NCBI GenBank assembly: GCA_017451485.1
Contig: JAFTOG010000040.1
Coordinates: 1-64,000, forward strand
Direction of reading: 5' to 3'
Length of the DNA: 64,000 bases
Source: Clostridia bacterium
GTDB taxonomy: Bacteria; Bacillota; Clostridia; Oscillospirales; CAG-272
Shown here: positions 17,708 through 27,223 of the stretch, piece after piece
Layout: the number at the start of each line of letters is the position of its first letter
Numbering within the stretch: the stretch's first letter is position 1
Program-made: the position numbers and the translations under genes
The notes under the pieces: generated by a model
Database searches by the model: none
Seen by the model: only the letters and a program-made list of their open reading frames with translations
What the model was told of the DNA's origin: nothing

Positions 17708-19036
17708 ATGGGACTTTTTAAGAAAAATAAAAAAGTTGGTGTGTTTGCCGATATTATCCGTTGTGATGAGCCATCATATTTGATATGGAAATGGCGTCCC
17801 GACGGAGCAGAGCTTGGTGAACATAAAAGAGAATACGCAATTCGCTGGGGGTCATCCTTGCGAGTAAAGGACGGAGAGGTTGCCGTATTTGTTTATAAGC
17901 AGAAGGACGGCACAATGCAGGATTACATTGTAGGTCCGTATGATGAAAAAATCAAAACAGCTAACCTTCCTATACTGTCAGGAATTTTAGGTGCGTTTGT
18001 AGGTGGAGATACTCCTTTCCAGGCAGAAATATATTTTATAAATTTAGCCAATATAATTCAGGTGAAATTTGCAGTTCCGTATTTTGATGTATGTGACCCT
18101 CGTTATCCCGACTTTGCTGTACCTATTGCAGTCAGAGGTACTATCGGCTTCAAAATAGCAGATTACCGTGAGTTTATAAGATTACATAGGCTGGATAGCT
18201 TTAATTTGGATGATTTCCAAAATCAGATTCGTGATGCTGTGAGCAGATATGTTAAGGGTGTTGTTGCAAATGCTCCCACATTTTACAATATTTCCGTTTT
18301 GCAAATTGAATCAAAAACCACAATGATTAACAATGACATTGAACACAGCTTAGGCAATAGATTAAAGGAAAGCTTTGGCGTTATTGCTTCGGGTATTGAT
18401 ATAGGTACAATTGAAATCGATAAATCAAGCAGCGAATACCGTCAGCTCGTGGCAATAACAAAAGATGTTACCACGGCTACAATTCAAGGACAAACAGCTG
18501 CAAATATCGAAAATTATGCTGAAGCACTGCGTATTCAAAGAGAAGAAGGACAATATGCCTTACACAAGCAAACACAAACCTCTAACCTGTCTGCTTACCA
18601 GGTTGAAAAACAAACAGAGGTCGGTGTCGCAGGTGCTGAGGCTCTTGGGCAGATGGGAGCAAACAGTACGGGAGGCATAGATTTAGGTGGCGGAGCAGGC
18701 TTTAATCCTGCTACTATGATGGTTGGTATGGCTCTCGGTGGAGCAGTCGGACAAAACATTGCAGGTACTGTTGGAGGTGTGATGGCAAATATTAATCAAC
18801 CAATAAATCAAGGAGCAGTACCACCCCCGATACCCAAAGCTGTTTATTATGTGGCTGTAAACGGGCAAGCCACGGGACCTTATGATATAAATATTCTGTC
18901 TCAGATGGTTAACAACAATACCATTAATAAAGATACATTTGTATGGAAAAATGGTATGACAGAATGGGAAAAGGCTGGAAATGTAGAAGAGCTAAAGAAT
19001 TTGTTTACTGTAATTCCGTCAATTCCAACACCGTAA
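17708..19036 (+). CDS. SPFH-domain protein with C-terminal GYF_2 domain
   Basis: 442 residues, related to the bacterial SPFH/'virion core protein-like' family (YdjI type). The SPFH core occupies about residues 40-280. A Gly-rich stretch with 'MVGMALGGAVGQNIAGTVGG' comes at about 335-360. The C-terminus holds a GYF_2 domain: 'YYVAVNGQATGPYDINIL' followed by 'VWKNGMTEWEKAGNVEEL' (about 378-432). By family knowledge, SPFH proteins assemble on membranes and relatives occur beside zinc-ribbon proteins in envelope-stress loci. The preceding zinc-ribbon membrane protein is a natural membrane partner. AGGAGG precedes the ATG. The biochemical role is not known. Confidence 0.85.
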   Translation: MGLFKKNKKVGVFADIIRCDEPSYLIWKWRPDGAELGEHKREYAIRWGSSLRVKDGEVAVFVYKQKDGTMQDYIVGPYDEKIKTANLPILSGILGAFVGGDTPFQAEIYFINLANIIQVKFAVPYFDVCDPRYPDFAVPIAVRGTIGFKIADYREFIRLHRLDSFNLDDFQNQIRDAVSRYVKGVVANAPTFYNISVLQIESKTTMINNDIEHSLGNRLKESFGVIASGIDIGTIEIDKSSSEYRQLVAITKDVTTATIQGQTAANIENYAEALRIQREEGQYALHKQTQTSNLSAYQVEKQTEVGVAGAEALGQMGANSTGGIDLGGGAGFNPATMMVGMALGGAVGQNIAGTVGGVMANINQPINQGAVPPPIPKAVYYVAVNGQATGPYDINILSQMVNNNTINKDTFVWKNGMTEWEKAGNVEELKNLFTVIPSIPTP

Positions 19037-19040
19037 AACT

Positions 19041-19070
19041 AAAACAGCCGACACTTGGTCGGCTGTTTTT
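19041..19070 (+). terminator. Terminator after the SPFH gene
   Basis: AAAACAGCCGA pairs with TCGGCTGTTTTT around CACTTGG. With its A- and T-rich flanks it may serve both converging transcripts. Confidence 0.85.
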
Positions 19071-19082
19071 ATGCTTTTTGTC

Positions 19083-20399
19083 TTATTTTTCAATATAAAC
19101 GATAGAGTTTCTTTCAAGACGAAGGGTAATTTTGCCGTTCTTAAAGGAAGAGTAGGCGTAGGGGGCGTCTGTCTGATCCTTATCGGTTATAAGTATTTTT
19201 GCACCGTCGAGATCAAAGCCTGCGGCTTCAATATCAATGAATTTTGCTCCCTTATTATCGTCCTCGGCGTAGTAGGAAATCATTATTCTCGCCTTGTCAC
19301 CGTCACAGGCACAGACAGAGTATATGTCGGGGTCATCGGAGACGGATTTATACTGGGTCTTGAGCTCGTAAAGATCGGCAAAGTGATAAAATGCGTAATA
19401 TCCCTTCAACGGACGGTATGTATAGAAATCGAAAAGTCCGTTGAATGTACCGGGGCGTGCATCATAATACATAAGCATATCTATGCCCGGGTTATTCTGA
19501 CACTCCAGCATACAAGCAGCAGAGAAGGCAGCACCCTTCATACCGATAATCTGCTCAATAGAATAAACAAATTCGTCAAGCCAGCCACGAACATAATTCC
19601 ATTCGTTAAGGATGGTTTCTGCGTTTTTGTAGCCAAATTCATCTACCATTGCACGAATTCTTGTACATTTTGCAGACATATCCGTAGGCTCTGTCCAATA
19701 CCAATGATAGGAAAAGAAGTCAAGGGGAGCATTTTCCTCAGATATACTTTTTAGGAAGCGACGCATAAATTTCTCATCGCCAACGCTTGCAGGACCACCT
19801 ATTTTTATATCGGGAAATTTATCCTTAAGGTGCTTTGAAGCAGTTGTATAGAGCTTAAAATACTCCTCCTCCGTTCCTTGCCAGCAGGGGGATGTGCCGT
19901 CAGCGTTTATAAGGTCAGGCTCGTTCCATATTTCCCAGTATTCAATTCCGTAACGGAAGCCATTTGCCCAGCCCCCGTTATAGTGGGCTATGATATGCTC
20001 ACAGATTTCTGCCCATTTTTGAAAATCCTTGGGCACCCTCGTATTATATTTCTTTATCTCGTGCTCAATTCTGGATCCGAGGCGGTAAAATACCTTGGTA
20101 CCGCAATTTACGGTTTGCTTTATGTAAAGGTCTGTTATGGCAAAATCATAGCTTTCGGGTGAGCTTACATCAGCATCAAAATCCGGGAATATAGCATTAA
20201 TATCGACGGTGTGCTCTCCACCGTAGCCTGCGAAAAAGGATGCATCGTGGTTTCTCGCATAGGGGAATCTTGCTGCACGGTAGGTGTGGTCGTTTCCTCT
20301 GCGTTGAACATTTCCTGCGACACAGGGGCCGTTATTTACTGCGTGCATAATCTTCATTTTGCCGATTTTAGCATTAAAATCAAAGGTGAGCTTGCTCAT
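19083..20399 (-). CDS. GH39-like glycoside hydrolase (beta-xylosidase/alpha-L-iduronidase fold)
   Basis: 438 residues with no signal peptide, so it is probably cytoplasmic. A clan GH-A TIM barrel is shown by the acid/base motif WNEPD (E160) and the nucleophile motif NEWN (E266). 'GGPASVGDEKFMRRFLKSI' and 'DFFSYHWYW' between them are typical of GH39. A short C-terminal beta domain with 'RIMISYYAEDDN' follows. GH39 members cleave beta-xylosides or alpha-L-iduronides with retention. The context of a heparinase-like lyase favours a uronic-acid-containing substrate but does not prove it. It is the last gene of a five-gene operon, 12 bp after the amidohydrolase, and GAGG precedes the ATG. Confidence 0.82.
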   Translation of the reverse strand: MSKLTFDFNAKIGKMKIMHAVNNGPCVAGNVQRRGNDHTYRAARFPYARNHDASFFAGYGGEHTVDINAIFPDFDADVSSPESYDFAITDLYIKQTVNCGTKVFYRLGSRIEHEIKKYNTRVPKDFQKWAEICEHIIAHYNGGWANGFRYGIEYWEIWNEPDLINADGTSPCWQGTEEEYFKLYTTASKHLKDKFPDIKIGGPASVGDEKFMRRFLKSISEENAPLDFFSYHWYWTEPTDMSAKCTRIRAMVDEFGYKNAETILNEWNYVRGWLDEFVYSIEQIIGMKGAAFSAACMLECQNNPGIDMLMYYDARPGTFNGLFDFYTYRPLKGYYAFYHFADLYELKTQYKSVSDDPDIYSVCACDGDKARIMISYYAEDDNKGAKFIDIEAAGFDLDGAKILITDKDQTDAPYAYSSFKNGKITLRLERNSIVYIEK

Positions 20400-20411
20400 A
20401 TTATACAGTCC

Positions 20412-21473
20412 TCAGAGGTATTTCTTCATAAGAGGCTCAATTTTTTCCTTGTCCTCGTCACAAAGATACAACCAATATTTTTCAATGTATTTCTTAAACG
20501 CTTTCTTATTTATGGGCTTGGGCTCTGTGCCTACTCTTTCTTCAAAGTTCCTGCCAACTATATTTAATACAGCCTCCTCAGGTAGATTAAGTCCTGTTAG
20601 ATAACAGTCGTTAAAAGCCAACATTCTTTCATCCGTGGAGAGAAAACGGAGAAGCGTATGACAGCACCAGCTGTGGAATCTTGTAGCCCAGGGGAATGTA
20701 CCGTCAGTGCCTAAAAGGAGTCTGTCTGAGTATTTTGTAAAGAACTCACGGTAGTATTCGTGGTTAGCCTCAAATGCATGATACATTTCAGTTCCGGGAG
20801 TCAAATCTATACACAGGTTGGGGTATTTCTTAAAAAGCTTTTCCAAATATTCGGGGTTCTTTGCGTTGAAGAAGAAATGTGCAAAGGTAATCTTTATATT
20901 GGGGTGGCGTTCAAGGATAATTTCTGCCTGACGCTGGATTTCCTCATAGGAGGCATAACCAAGGTCGCCGTAGAACCAGCCCTCCTCAAAGGCGTTTTTT
21001 GGGGCTCTGTCTCTGTCCCAAAACTCATCAGGATCGTTTACATGATATAAGAGGTGGGTGCCGTCCTTTTCAATTTCTGCGTAAAGACGGTCAAGGGACG
21101 GTACATTGATATCACTACCCAACTCTAAGTGGTAGGAGGGCTTACCCTCAAGCATCTTTATTCCGTCACAGCCTATTTCCATAAGCTCTCTGTACTGTGT
21201 AACCGTATCGAATCCGATGGGAGGAGTGTCGATAATCGGCTTTTCGAGATGTACTATACCACAGTGACAGTAGGTGCTCGGGTTTGCAAGCTTATAAAAG
21301 AGACACATAATATTGTTTCCCGCACCGTTATGGCTGGGGAGACCGCATACATTAACAGCCTTAAGCTCTCTTTCTACCTTATAGGGCTCAAAGGATGTGG
21401 TAACATCGCCCTCCTCGTTTTCCCACGCCTCAATATGGAGGTGGGAGTCTATAACCTTGTTCTTAAGTATCAT
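20412..21473 (-). CDS. Amidohydrolase-2 family metal-dependent hydrolase
   Basis: 353 residues. The start 'KVIDSHLHIEAW' carries the HxH metal-binding motif. 'HLLYHVND' and 'NIKITFAHFFFN' give further His ligands, and 'LLLGTDGTFPW' the conserved Asp at the end of the barrel. This is the order of ligands in amidohydrolase PF04909, whose members hydrolyse or decarboxylate small acids, lactones and amides. The stop and the previous gene's start/stop are spaced 2-12 bp on either side, so it is firmly inside the operon. In a glycan operon it may open a sugar lactone or process a uronate-derived acid; that is inference. No signal peptide. Confidence 0.8.
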   Translation of the reverse strand: MILKNKVIDSHLHIEAWENEEGDVTTSFEPYKVERELKAVNVCGLPSHNGAGNNIMCLFYKLANPSTYCHCGIVHLEKPIIDTPPIGFDTVTQYRELMEIGCDGIKMLEGKPSYHLELGSDINVPSLDRLYAEIEKDGTHLLYHVNDPDEFWDRDRAPKNAFEEGWFYGDLGYASYEEIQRQAEIILERHPNIKITFAHFFFNAKNPEYLEKLFKKYPNLCIDLTPGTEMYHAFEANHEYYREFFTKYSDRLLLGTDGTFPWATRFHSWCCHTLLRFLSTDERMLAFNDCYLTGLNLPEEAVLNIVGRNFEERVGTEPKPINKKAFKKYIEKYWLYLCDEDKEKIEPLMKKYL

Positions 21474-21475
21474 TT

Positions 21476-23533
21476 TTATTCCTCCGTATACAGCTTGAAT
21501 ACCGATGCCGTAAGCTTTTCATACAGTTTTACGGAAACGGTGTTTTCTGTAATTTTAATTTCCGAATTATTATTTAAGGGATACAGTATTTCAGCATCTC
21601 TTATTTTTTTGTCAAATGGGATGGTAACCGTATCGCAGTCGGTTTCCATACGCCATACAGCCATATGAACAGAGCCTTCAAATTTATACGCCTCACACAG
21701 AAATTCTCCGTCATACTGAGGTATGCCAAGGGGATAGAATGGAATTGATTTCGGTATAACCGACCTTATGCTCTTGTACACTCTTATTGCATCCTTGACA
21801 AGCTCTGTTTCCTCGGGAGTCCAGCCGTATACCTGACCCGAGAGGTGTATTCTTTTCAGCATGGAGCTTACCATATTCATAACAAAGGCATTTTTTGTAT
21901 CACCTGTCTTGGGATAGCTCCATATAGCACCCTGCTCAGGCAATATTGCTGTAGCACAGGCTGAGGCTATCTTTGCGTTGTGTCGGTAGTCTGTCTGGTC
22001 GCTGACGGACTGTATATCAGCATGGGCAAGAGAAGCATATTCCATTCTCATTCCTCCACTGGAGCAGTTTTCCCAAACAAGTGGAGGATATTTTTCATGA
22101 ATTTCATCCAACCAGCTAAGGTAAGCACGGTTATGGGAAAGGAGTCCGTCGCCGAAGAAATCTGCATTTTGCTCCGTGCCACATCCGATTTCTATGTTAT
22201 AGTCGTTTTTAATGTAGCCCACACCGTATTCGTTTACAAGTCGGTCTACAACATCTGTTGCAAATTTACGAACATCGGGATTGCGAAAATCAAGCTGATA
22301 TCTGCCGTGGTCGATTACCCGTCTGCCGTGACGCATAAAGAAGAAGGAGTCGGGCAGATTTTTTACGAGGGGGCAGTTTATTCCCATTACCTCAATCTCA
22401 AGCCAGAGCCCCGGTATCATACCCTTTTCTCTTATACGGTTAAGAAGGTATTGGAGTCCCCTCGGAAATCTCCAGGTGCTGGGCATCCATTTACCAACTG
22501 AATCCCACCAGGTTCCGTCTGCGTACCAGCCTGCATCAATACAAAAGTACTCAGCACCCAGCTCCGATGCTATATCTATGATAGGAAGCACCTTGTCCTC
22601 GGTAGGATCACCCATAAGACAGTTCATATAGTCGTTGAATATTACAGGCAGAGTAGCGTCGGTAGTCTTTTTTCTTATGATTTTTCTACGGTACTGTGTC
22701 AGTGCCTCAAGAGCAGAATTGAAATCCGAGCCAAGAGCTATTGCCACCTTAACGCTTTCAAAGACTTCACCGGGTCTTAGCTCCTTATACCATCCGTTTT
22801 CCTGCTCGGTGGGACCACTGAGCTTCATATAGAGCATATTGTCAATGTCGGATATCTCCCACTGCCAGGAGCCGTTATTCTCAATCTGCCAAAGATACAT
22901 ATTTTTACTTTCCGTATTCATTACAGCTCCCATTGGCAGATATTCCTTGCAGGAGAAGGAGCCTGTGTTATACACGGAAATACGCTTACCCGAAAATTCC
23001 GTAGTTTTTTCGTAGCCCAGCTGAGAAAGGGTATATTCCCTCCAGTCTACCTCACGGCACCAGGTGTTGTGAGGGATAAGCACCTTTATTTTGTCATGAA
23101 TCGGCATATTACCGTTATCAAAGCCCGTATAGGTAAAGGAAGCAACATATTCAAGTCCCACAGGGGAGAGTGAAATGTTTTTCACCTCTGTCCAGGCACG
23201 GATAACGGGAATACCTGTGTAAAACTGGTAGTGGACCGTAGCCTCAATGCTGTCATTTGACAAAACAAATTCAAGCTTATTTCCCGAGCTGTTTTCATAA
23301 TATCTGTGGGAGCTGTATTTAAGAGTGTAGGTCTCCGATCCACCTGTGTGCTTTGCAAAATGGTGGTCATCGGGATTTTTACCGCTTAAATGTATTTCTG
23401 CAATGCCGCAAAATCGGTAATCCTTTTTTCTTATATCATCGGTATACGAGCCTGAAAAATCCTTTATTATAACGCTTCCGTTACGGAGTATATCTATTTT
23501 CAAGCTTATTCCGTTTTGTGAAAAATCAAGCAT
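21476..23533 (-). CDS. GH36-family alpha-galactosidase
   Basis: 685 residues, near the 700-730 residue size of GH36 alpha-galactosidases, with an N-terminal beta-supersandwich, a TIM barrel and a C-terminal beta domain. The nucleophile motif YIKNDYN (D444) and acid/base region SDQTD (about 512) are both visible, as is 'WENCSSGGMRMEY' just before the latter. 'GLWLEIEVMGINCPLV' sits where GH36 enzymes have the 'W.EPE' strand, with 'IEVM' in place of 'EPEM', so specificity may differ from raffinose-type enzymes. No signal peptide. The enzyme removes terminal alpha-linked galactose or a related sugar with retention. It lies 2 bp upstream of the amidohydrolase gene. Confidence 0.88.
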   Translation of the reverse strand: MLDFSQNGISLKIDILRNGSVIIKDFSGSYTDDIRKKDYRFCGIAEIHLSGKNPDDHHFAKHTGGSETYTLKYSSHRYYENSSGNKLEFVLSNDSIEATVHYQFYTGIPVIRAWTEVKNISLSPVGLEYVASFTYTGFDNGNMPIHDKIKVLIPHNTWCREVDWREYTLSQLGYEKTTEFSGKRISVYNTGSFSCKEYLPMGAVMNTESKNMYLWQIENNGSWQWEISDIDNMLYMKLSGPTEQENGWYKELRPGEVFESVKVAIALGSDFNSALEALTQYRRKIIRKKTTDATLPVIFNDYMNCLMGDPTEDKVLPIIDIASELGAEYFCIDAGWYADGTWWDSVGKWMPSTWRFPRGLQYLLNRIREKGMIPGLWLEIEVMGINCPLVKNLPDSFFFMRHGRRVIDHGRYQLDFRNPDVRKFATDVVDRLVNEYGVGYIKNDYNIEIGCGTEQNADFFGDGLLSHNRAYLSWLDEIHEKYPPLVWENCSSGGMRMEYASLAHADIQSVSDQTDYRHNAKIASACATAILPEQGAIWSYPKTGDTKNAFVMNMVSSMLKRIHLSGQVYGWTPEETELVKDAIRVYKSIRSVIPKSIPFYPLGIPQYDGEFLCEAYKFEGSVHMAVWRMETDCDTVTIPFDKKIRDAEILYPLNNNSEIKITENTVSVKLYEKLTASVFKLYTEE

Positions 23534-23550
23534 AGGATTAGAGCCTTTCT

Positions 23551-25488
23551 TTATTTACTGATAAAAACGACCACAGGGTCAAGGGTTTTTACGGCAATGT
23601 CAAGCACACATTTACCGTTATCACAGCTAAAGGAAACATTCCTTTCCTCTCCGTCGGGACAGAGAGCTGTTATTTTTACAGGATTAAAATCGCATACAAG
23701 CTCTAATTTATCCATTGTGTCAAGGCTGAGATTGAATACGGCACAGAGCAATCTATTATCATCCGTTTCTGCCGCCTTCATATAAACATCAGAGTCAAAG
23801 GGGCAGTATACAGGCAGATGACCACATTCCTTAAGTATTTTTATAAGCTGCTTTTTTCGTGTATAGGTGAGGAAGGAAAAAGCCTCTACTAAATTAAATT
23901 CAGCCACGGGGGTGCCACAAAATACACAAATTGTACCACCAAGCTCGTTTTTGAACATAGTAACTCCCGGAAAAAGAGGCTCAAAGCTTTCCTGGTCAAC
24001 GGAGTTATATACGGTGGATAATACCTTTACTCCGGTGTCTATCGGCACAAGCTCCTTAGTCTGCATTTGTACCTTGATGTGCTTGCCGTCCTCTGTTATT
24101 TCACGAACGGGCTGCTTGCCCTTCCAATCCCTGATTTCTACGCCAAGGTATCCGGCAAAGCCACGCTTACACAGGTTTTTTGCAGTGTCGGAGGCTATGA
24201 TACATTCTCCCGAAAGAATATCGAGTATATCCATGTCTGACATTCGGGAATCTACATCTCCCTCAAGGCACAGGCATCCACCCTTTTTTGGGGAAAAGTA
24301 CATTGGCAATCCCAACCGTTCAAGAACGCAGTAGCTCCATCCATCCCATTCCTCCTTGACTCTTCCATAGGTAAAGTCGGGAGTGTCGGGTACATATATT
24401 CTGCACCCCAACCATTTCAGGCTTGGTTGGAGTGATGACAGCCTTTCGTAAAAGCCACGGTATTCTGACAGCCTTTTTCTGTATTCAACACAGCTTTCGG
24501 GCTCGTAGGTCAGTAGTCTGGTTATCCAGTGCTTGGCACCGTTTGCACCCTCTAAAATACTTCCTGTAAAATGTGTATGCAGGGAAGAGGCACTTACGCT
24601 GTATCTGTTCTGGGGACAGGTATCGGTCTCGGCTAAGATAAAATCCACCTTTCCCTGTAGCTTGGCAACCTGTGTCGCACAGCGATGGAACACACGGCTA
24701 AAGCCCTTTGCTCCTAAGGGAGTATAATTACCGTTGTTAATACGCACGGTTACAGGATTACCATTACCGGCAAGTACGGACGCAATCTCATAGGCAAACT
24801 CCGCATTGTTTCCACAACAGCAATAGGACATGGGCAAATCGGGATGCACGCTGTCAACAGCCTCTCTCATTATTTTCGCTGTATCTATAAGAGACCTCTT
24901 CTGTGCCTCGATGAATATATCGGTGTATTCCTTTGCAATATCTGTTTTTTCGTTTACGATTTTCCAAAGCTTTCTGTCGGTAAGGCTTGTTTTCGCCATT
25001 TTATTGAATAGCTCCATGTGCAGAGGACAGGAGCACCCCTCACCCTTGAACCAAATTGTACGGAAGTCGTCGTCTATCATTATGCATTCCGGATTTGCCT
25101 TGGCAAGAGTGACAAGAGCTCCGTATATATATTTTTGAAATCCTTTATCCATAGGACAGGCAGAACGCACCGATTTACCGTCGGTAAAGTTCACATGGGG
25201 CTGGTATGGGAACATCTCACCGAGTATCCATCCGTGTCCAACGGATGCCTGTACGAGAATACCGCTTTTAATTTTCATTTCATCAAGTCTGTTCTTGAAC
25301 ATTATGTATTTCTGAACAAGGATACTCGCCTTATCGGCAACAGGGTCACCCTCGGGGCAGAGAGTCATAGAGAACAGGGGACACTCGCAGACGCCACTAT
25401 CCACCTGCTCCTTGATATCCTGACATATCTCCTCTAAGTGGGAGATATCAAGGGGCATTATGCTGTATGAATAAAGATTTTTTGACAT
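23551..25488 (-). CDS. Unrecognised glycosidase-like protein of the operon
   Basis: 645 residues from the ATG at 25488, 7 bp after GAGG; farther-upstream starts would overlap the previous gene. I cannot name a family. The first 350 residues look like a TIM barrel: 'MIDDDFRTIWFKGEGCSCPL' (acidic cluster and Cys), 'MSYCCCGNNAEFAYEIASVL', 'FILAETDTCPQNRYSVSAS' (Glu at a strand end), and 'LHTHFTGSILEGANGAKHW'. The middle could be a Rossmann-like domain as in GH42 trimerisation domains ('GTICVFCGTPVAEFN'), and the end is beta-rich. A GH42-related or new GH family is plausible. It has no signal peptide, sits 17 bp upstream of the GH36 gene and 58 bp after the lyase, and is unusually Cys-rich. Confidence 0.6.
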   Translation of the reverse strand: MSKNLYSYSIMPLDISHLEEICQDIKEQVDSGVCECPLFSMTLCPEGDPVADKASILVQKYIMFKNRLDEMKIKSGILVQASVGHGWILGEMFPYQPHVNFTDGKSVRSACPMDKGFQKYIYGALVTLAKANPECIMIDDDFRTIWFKGEGCSCPLHMELFNKMAKTSLTDRKLWKIVNEKTDIAKEYTDIFIEAQKRSLIDTAKIMREAVDSVHPDLPMSYCCCGNNAEFAYEIASVLAGNGNPVTVRINNGNYTPLGAKGFSRVFHRCATQVAKLQGKVDFILAETDTCPQNRYSVSASSLHTHFTGSILEGANGAKHWITRLLTYEPESCVEYRKRLSEYRGFYERLSSLQPSLKWLGCRIYVPDTPDFTYGRVKEEWDGWSYCVLERLGLPMYFSPKKGGCLCLEGDVDSRMSDMDILDILSGECIIASDTAKNLCKRGFAGYLGVEIRDWKGKQPVREITEDGKHIKVQMQTKELVPIDTGVKVLSTVYNSVDQESFEPLFPGVTMFKNELGGTICVFCGTPVAEFNLVEAFSFLTYTRKKQLIKILKECGHLPVYCPFDSDVYMKAAETDDNRLLCAVFNLSLDTMDKLELVCDFNPVKITALCPDGEERNVSFSCDNGKCVLDIAVKTLDPVVVFISK

Positions 25489-25546
25489 CATATTACCTCG
25501 GAAAATATTATTTGATAATAGGGTCAGCCATATGAAAATGGCAGAA

Positions 25547-27223
25547 TTATTTATTGCCCATTTCAAAGGAGAGTACAAACTCTGTCTGTCCCTTGCTCAT
25601 AGGGTATTCTATAATGTATACAAAATGCTTGTTACCCCTATGGGAGGTAACCTCACGCTTGGTAATAACCGGAGAAATACCGTCAGCCTGTACGAGTCGT
25701 ACATCCTCAATTACAGCTACACCGTCAATTATTTTTGGCTCAATAACGGAAATAAACCGTTCTGTCACCCGGGACTCCTCTGTAAATGAATACTTATCTG
25801 TAAGGGTGAGAGCATAATCGCCAAAATCGAAGGAACGGACAAGACTCTTCAGCCTATCCATTCTGTATGCTATGGCAATATCCATAGTGGCTCTTTCCTT
25901 ATTTTCATCGTAGTCCACCGTTACATTTCCAATACCGAAGTGGCTCTGATACTCTCCGTCTATTATTGGCAGATTATGGCTCTCTGCCGAGGGGTGGAAG
26001 AAGGTATAACGCTTATCAAAGTGATAGCCATCCTCGTAGGGTCCACCACCGATATCGCAGATTATCTGCTTATTATTTCTTGCAATTATAAAGTTTCCTA
26101 CATCCACATGGTTATGGCTCTCTCCGTTATTACCTCCCTTACAGGTAAAGCTGTATCCGTTTTTACGCTTAATAAGATAATTTGTGCCCTCTGTCCAGTA
26201 TGTAACATCATTACATACATCATTGCCTATCATTTCGGGACGGAAGTAAATAATTGAACGCAGTGAAAAGTTAAAATGTGTATTACGCTTAACAACTGCA
26301 AGGTCACGGGGGAGTGGCTCTATCTCATTTCCGTATACTGTTGAAAGCATATGGGGGAGATAAAAGAAATATCTTTGCTCAATTGTGCAGTCTCCGTAGG
26401 TAAGAAGCACGCTTTTTTGTAAAAAGATTTTTTGTAAAAATTTTGCAATCTCCTTTACCTTAGGCCGTGCAAACCAGTTGACCTTACCCTCTGTAAGCTC
26501 AAGCTCAAGCATAGCAAAGGAGCAGAAAAATCCAAATCCGAACTCCCAATAGCTAACACCCTCCACGCACATACCGTCGTCCTCGTAGCTGGCAAGATAA
26601 CATTCCATTGAGTCATGGATACGCTTCTGATTAGCGTAGTATACATCCGGTGCCTCATAGAGAAGAACACCTGCAACTCCTCCTGTGCAAACTGCTGTCC
26701 AGTTGTTATTGTGCTTTTCCCAGAAATATTTACGGGTCATATATGGCTCGATTATTCTTTTGCGAAGCTCATATGTGATTCTGTCCGTAATAAGGCTTGG
26801 GAATCTGTCCTTGAAAAGATTTTTTATCTCGGCTAAGGAAAAGCCGGCAGAGGCTGCAAATATATCTATAAGACCACAGTCGAAATCTGCGGGAGTCTTA
26901 CCGTAATACTGCATAGTGTAATGACCGAGGGGAGCCCAGCTGTAATCGTTACAGTATGCCCAGACGATACGAAGAAGATTGTTATAATATTCATCGTTGT
27001 CCGGATAAATGAGTGACAAAAGGGCAGAGGACTGTAGCTGATCAAACTGTCTGTGCCAAAGCCCGTGGTCATCGTTTTCAAGAATTTCCTCAACGGAATG
27101 TGGACGGGGAGCTTCGGTAAATGCTTCCTCGTATATTTCCATAATCTCGTCTCGGTGTTGTTTATAATCATCACTTGTACGGACCCTGTCCCAAAGTGAT
27201 TTTTCCTTTGCAAAATCAAGCAT
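25547..27223 (-). CDS. Heparinase II/III-like protein (polysaccharide lyase fold), first gene of operon
   Basis: 558 residues with no signal peptide. The N-terminal two thirds is an (alpha/alpha) toroid with 'HNNNWTAVCTGGVAGVLLYE' and 'YEDDGMCVEGVSYWEFGFGF', where Tyr/Asn residues of the active site lie in this fold. The C-terminal beta-sandwich carries the Hepar_II_III signature 'ESHNHVDVGNFIIARNNK' (His370, His372). Family enzymes cleave uronic-acid glycans or oligosaccharides by beta-elimination. The lack of export suggests an oligosaccharide lyase. A close paralogue lies at 31807-33516. AAGGAG precedes the start and a divergent promoter region is upstream. Confidence 0.8.
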   Translation of the reverse strand: MLDFAKEKSLWDRVRTSDDYKQHRDEIMEIYEEAFTEAPRPHSVEEILENDDHGLWHRQFDQLQSSALLSLIYPDNDEYYNNLLRIVWAYCNDYSWAPLGHYTMQYYGKTPADFDCGLIDIFAASAGFSLAEIKNLFKDRFPSLITDRITYELRKRIIEPYMTRKYFWEKHNNNWTAVCTGGVAGVLLYEAPDVYYANQKRIHDSMECYLASYEDDGMCVEGVSYWEFGFGFFCSFAMLELELTEGKVNWFARPKVKEIAKFLQKIFLQKSVLLTYGDCTIEQRYFFYLPHMLSTVYGNEIEPLPRDLAVVKRNTHFNFSLRSIIYFRPEMIGNDVCNDVTYWTEGTNYLIKRKNGYSFTCKGGNNGESHNHVDVGNFIIARNNKQIICDIGGGPYEDGYHFDKRYTFFHPSAESHNLPIIDGEYQSHFGIGNVTVDYDENKERATMDIAIAYRMDRLKSLVRSFDFGDYALTLTDKYSFTEESRVTERFISVIEPKIIDGVAVIEDVRLVQADGISPVITKREVTSHRGNKHFVYIIEYPMSKGQTEFVLSFEMGNK

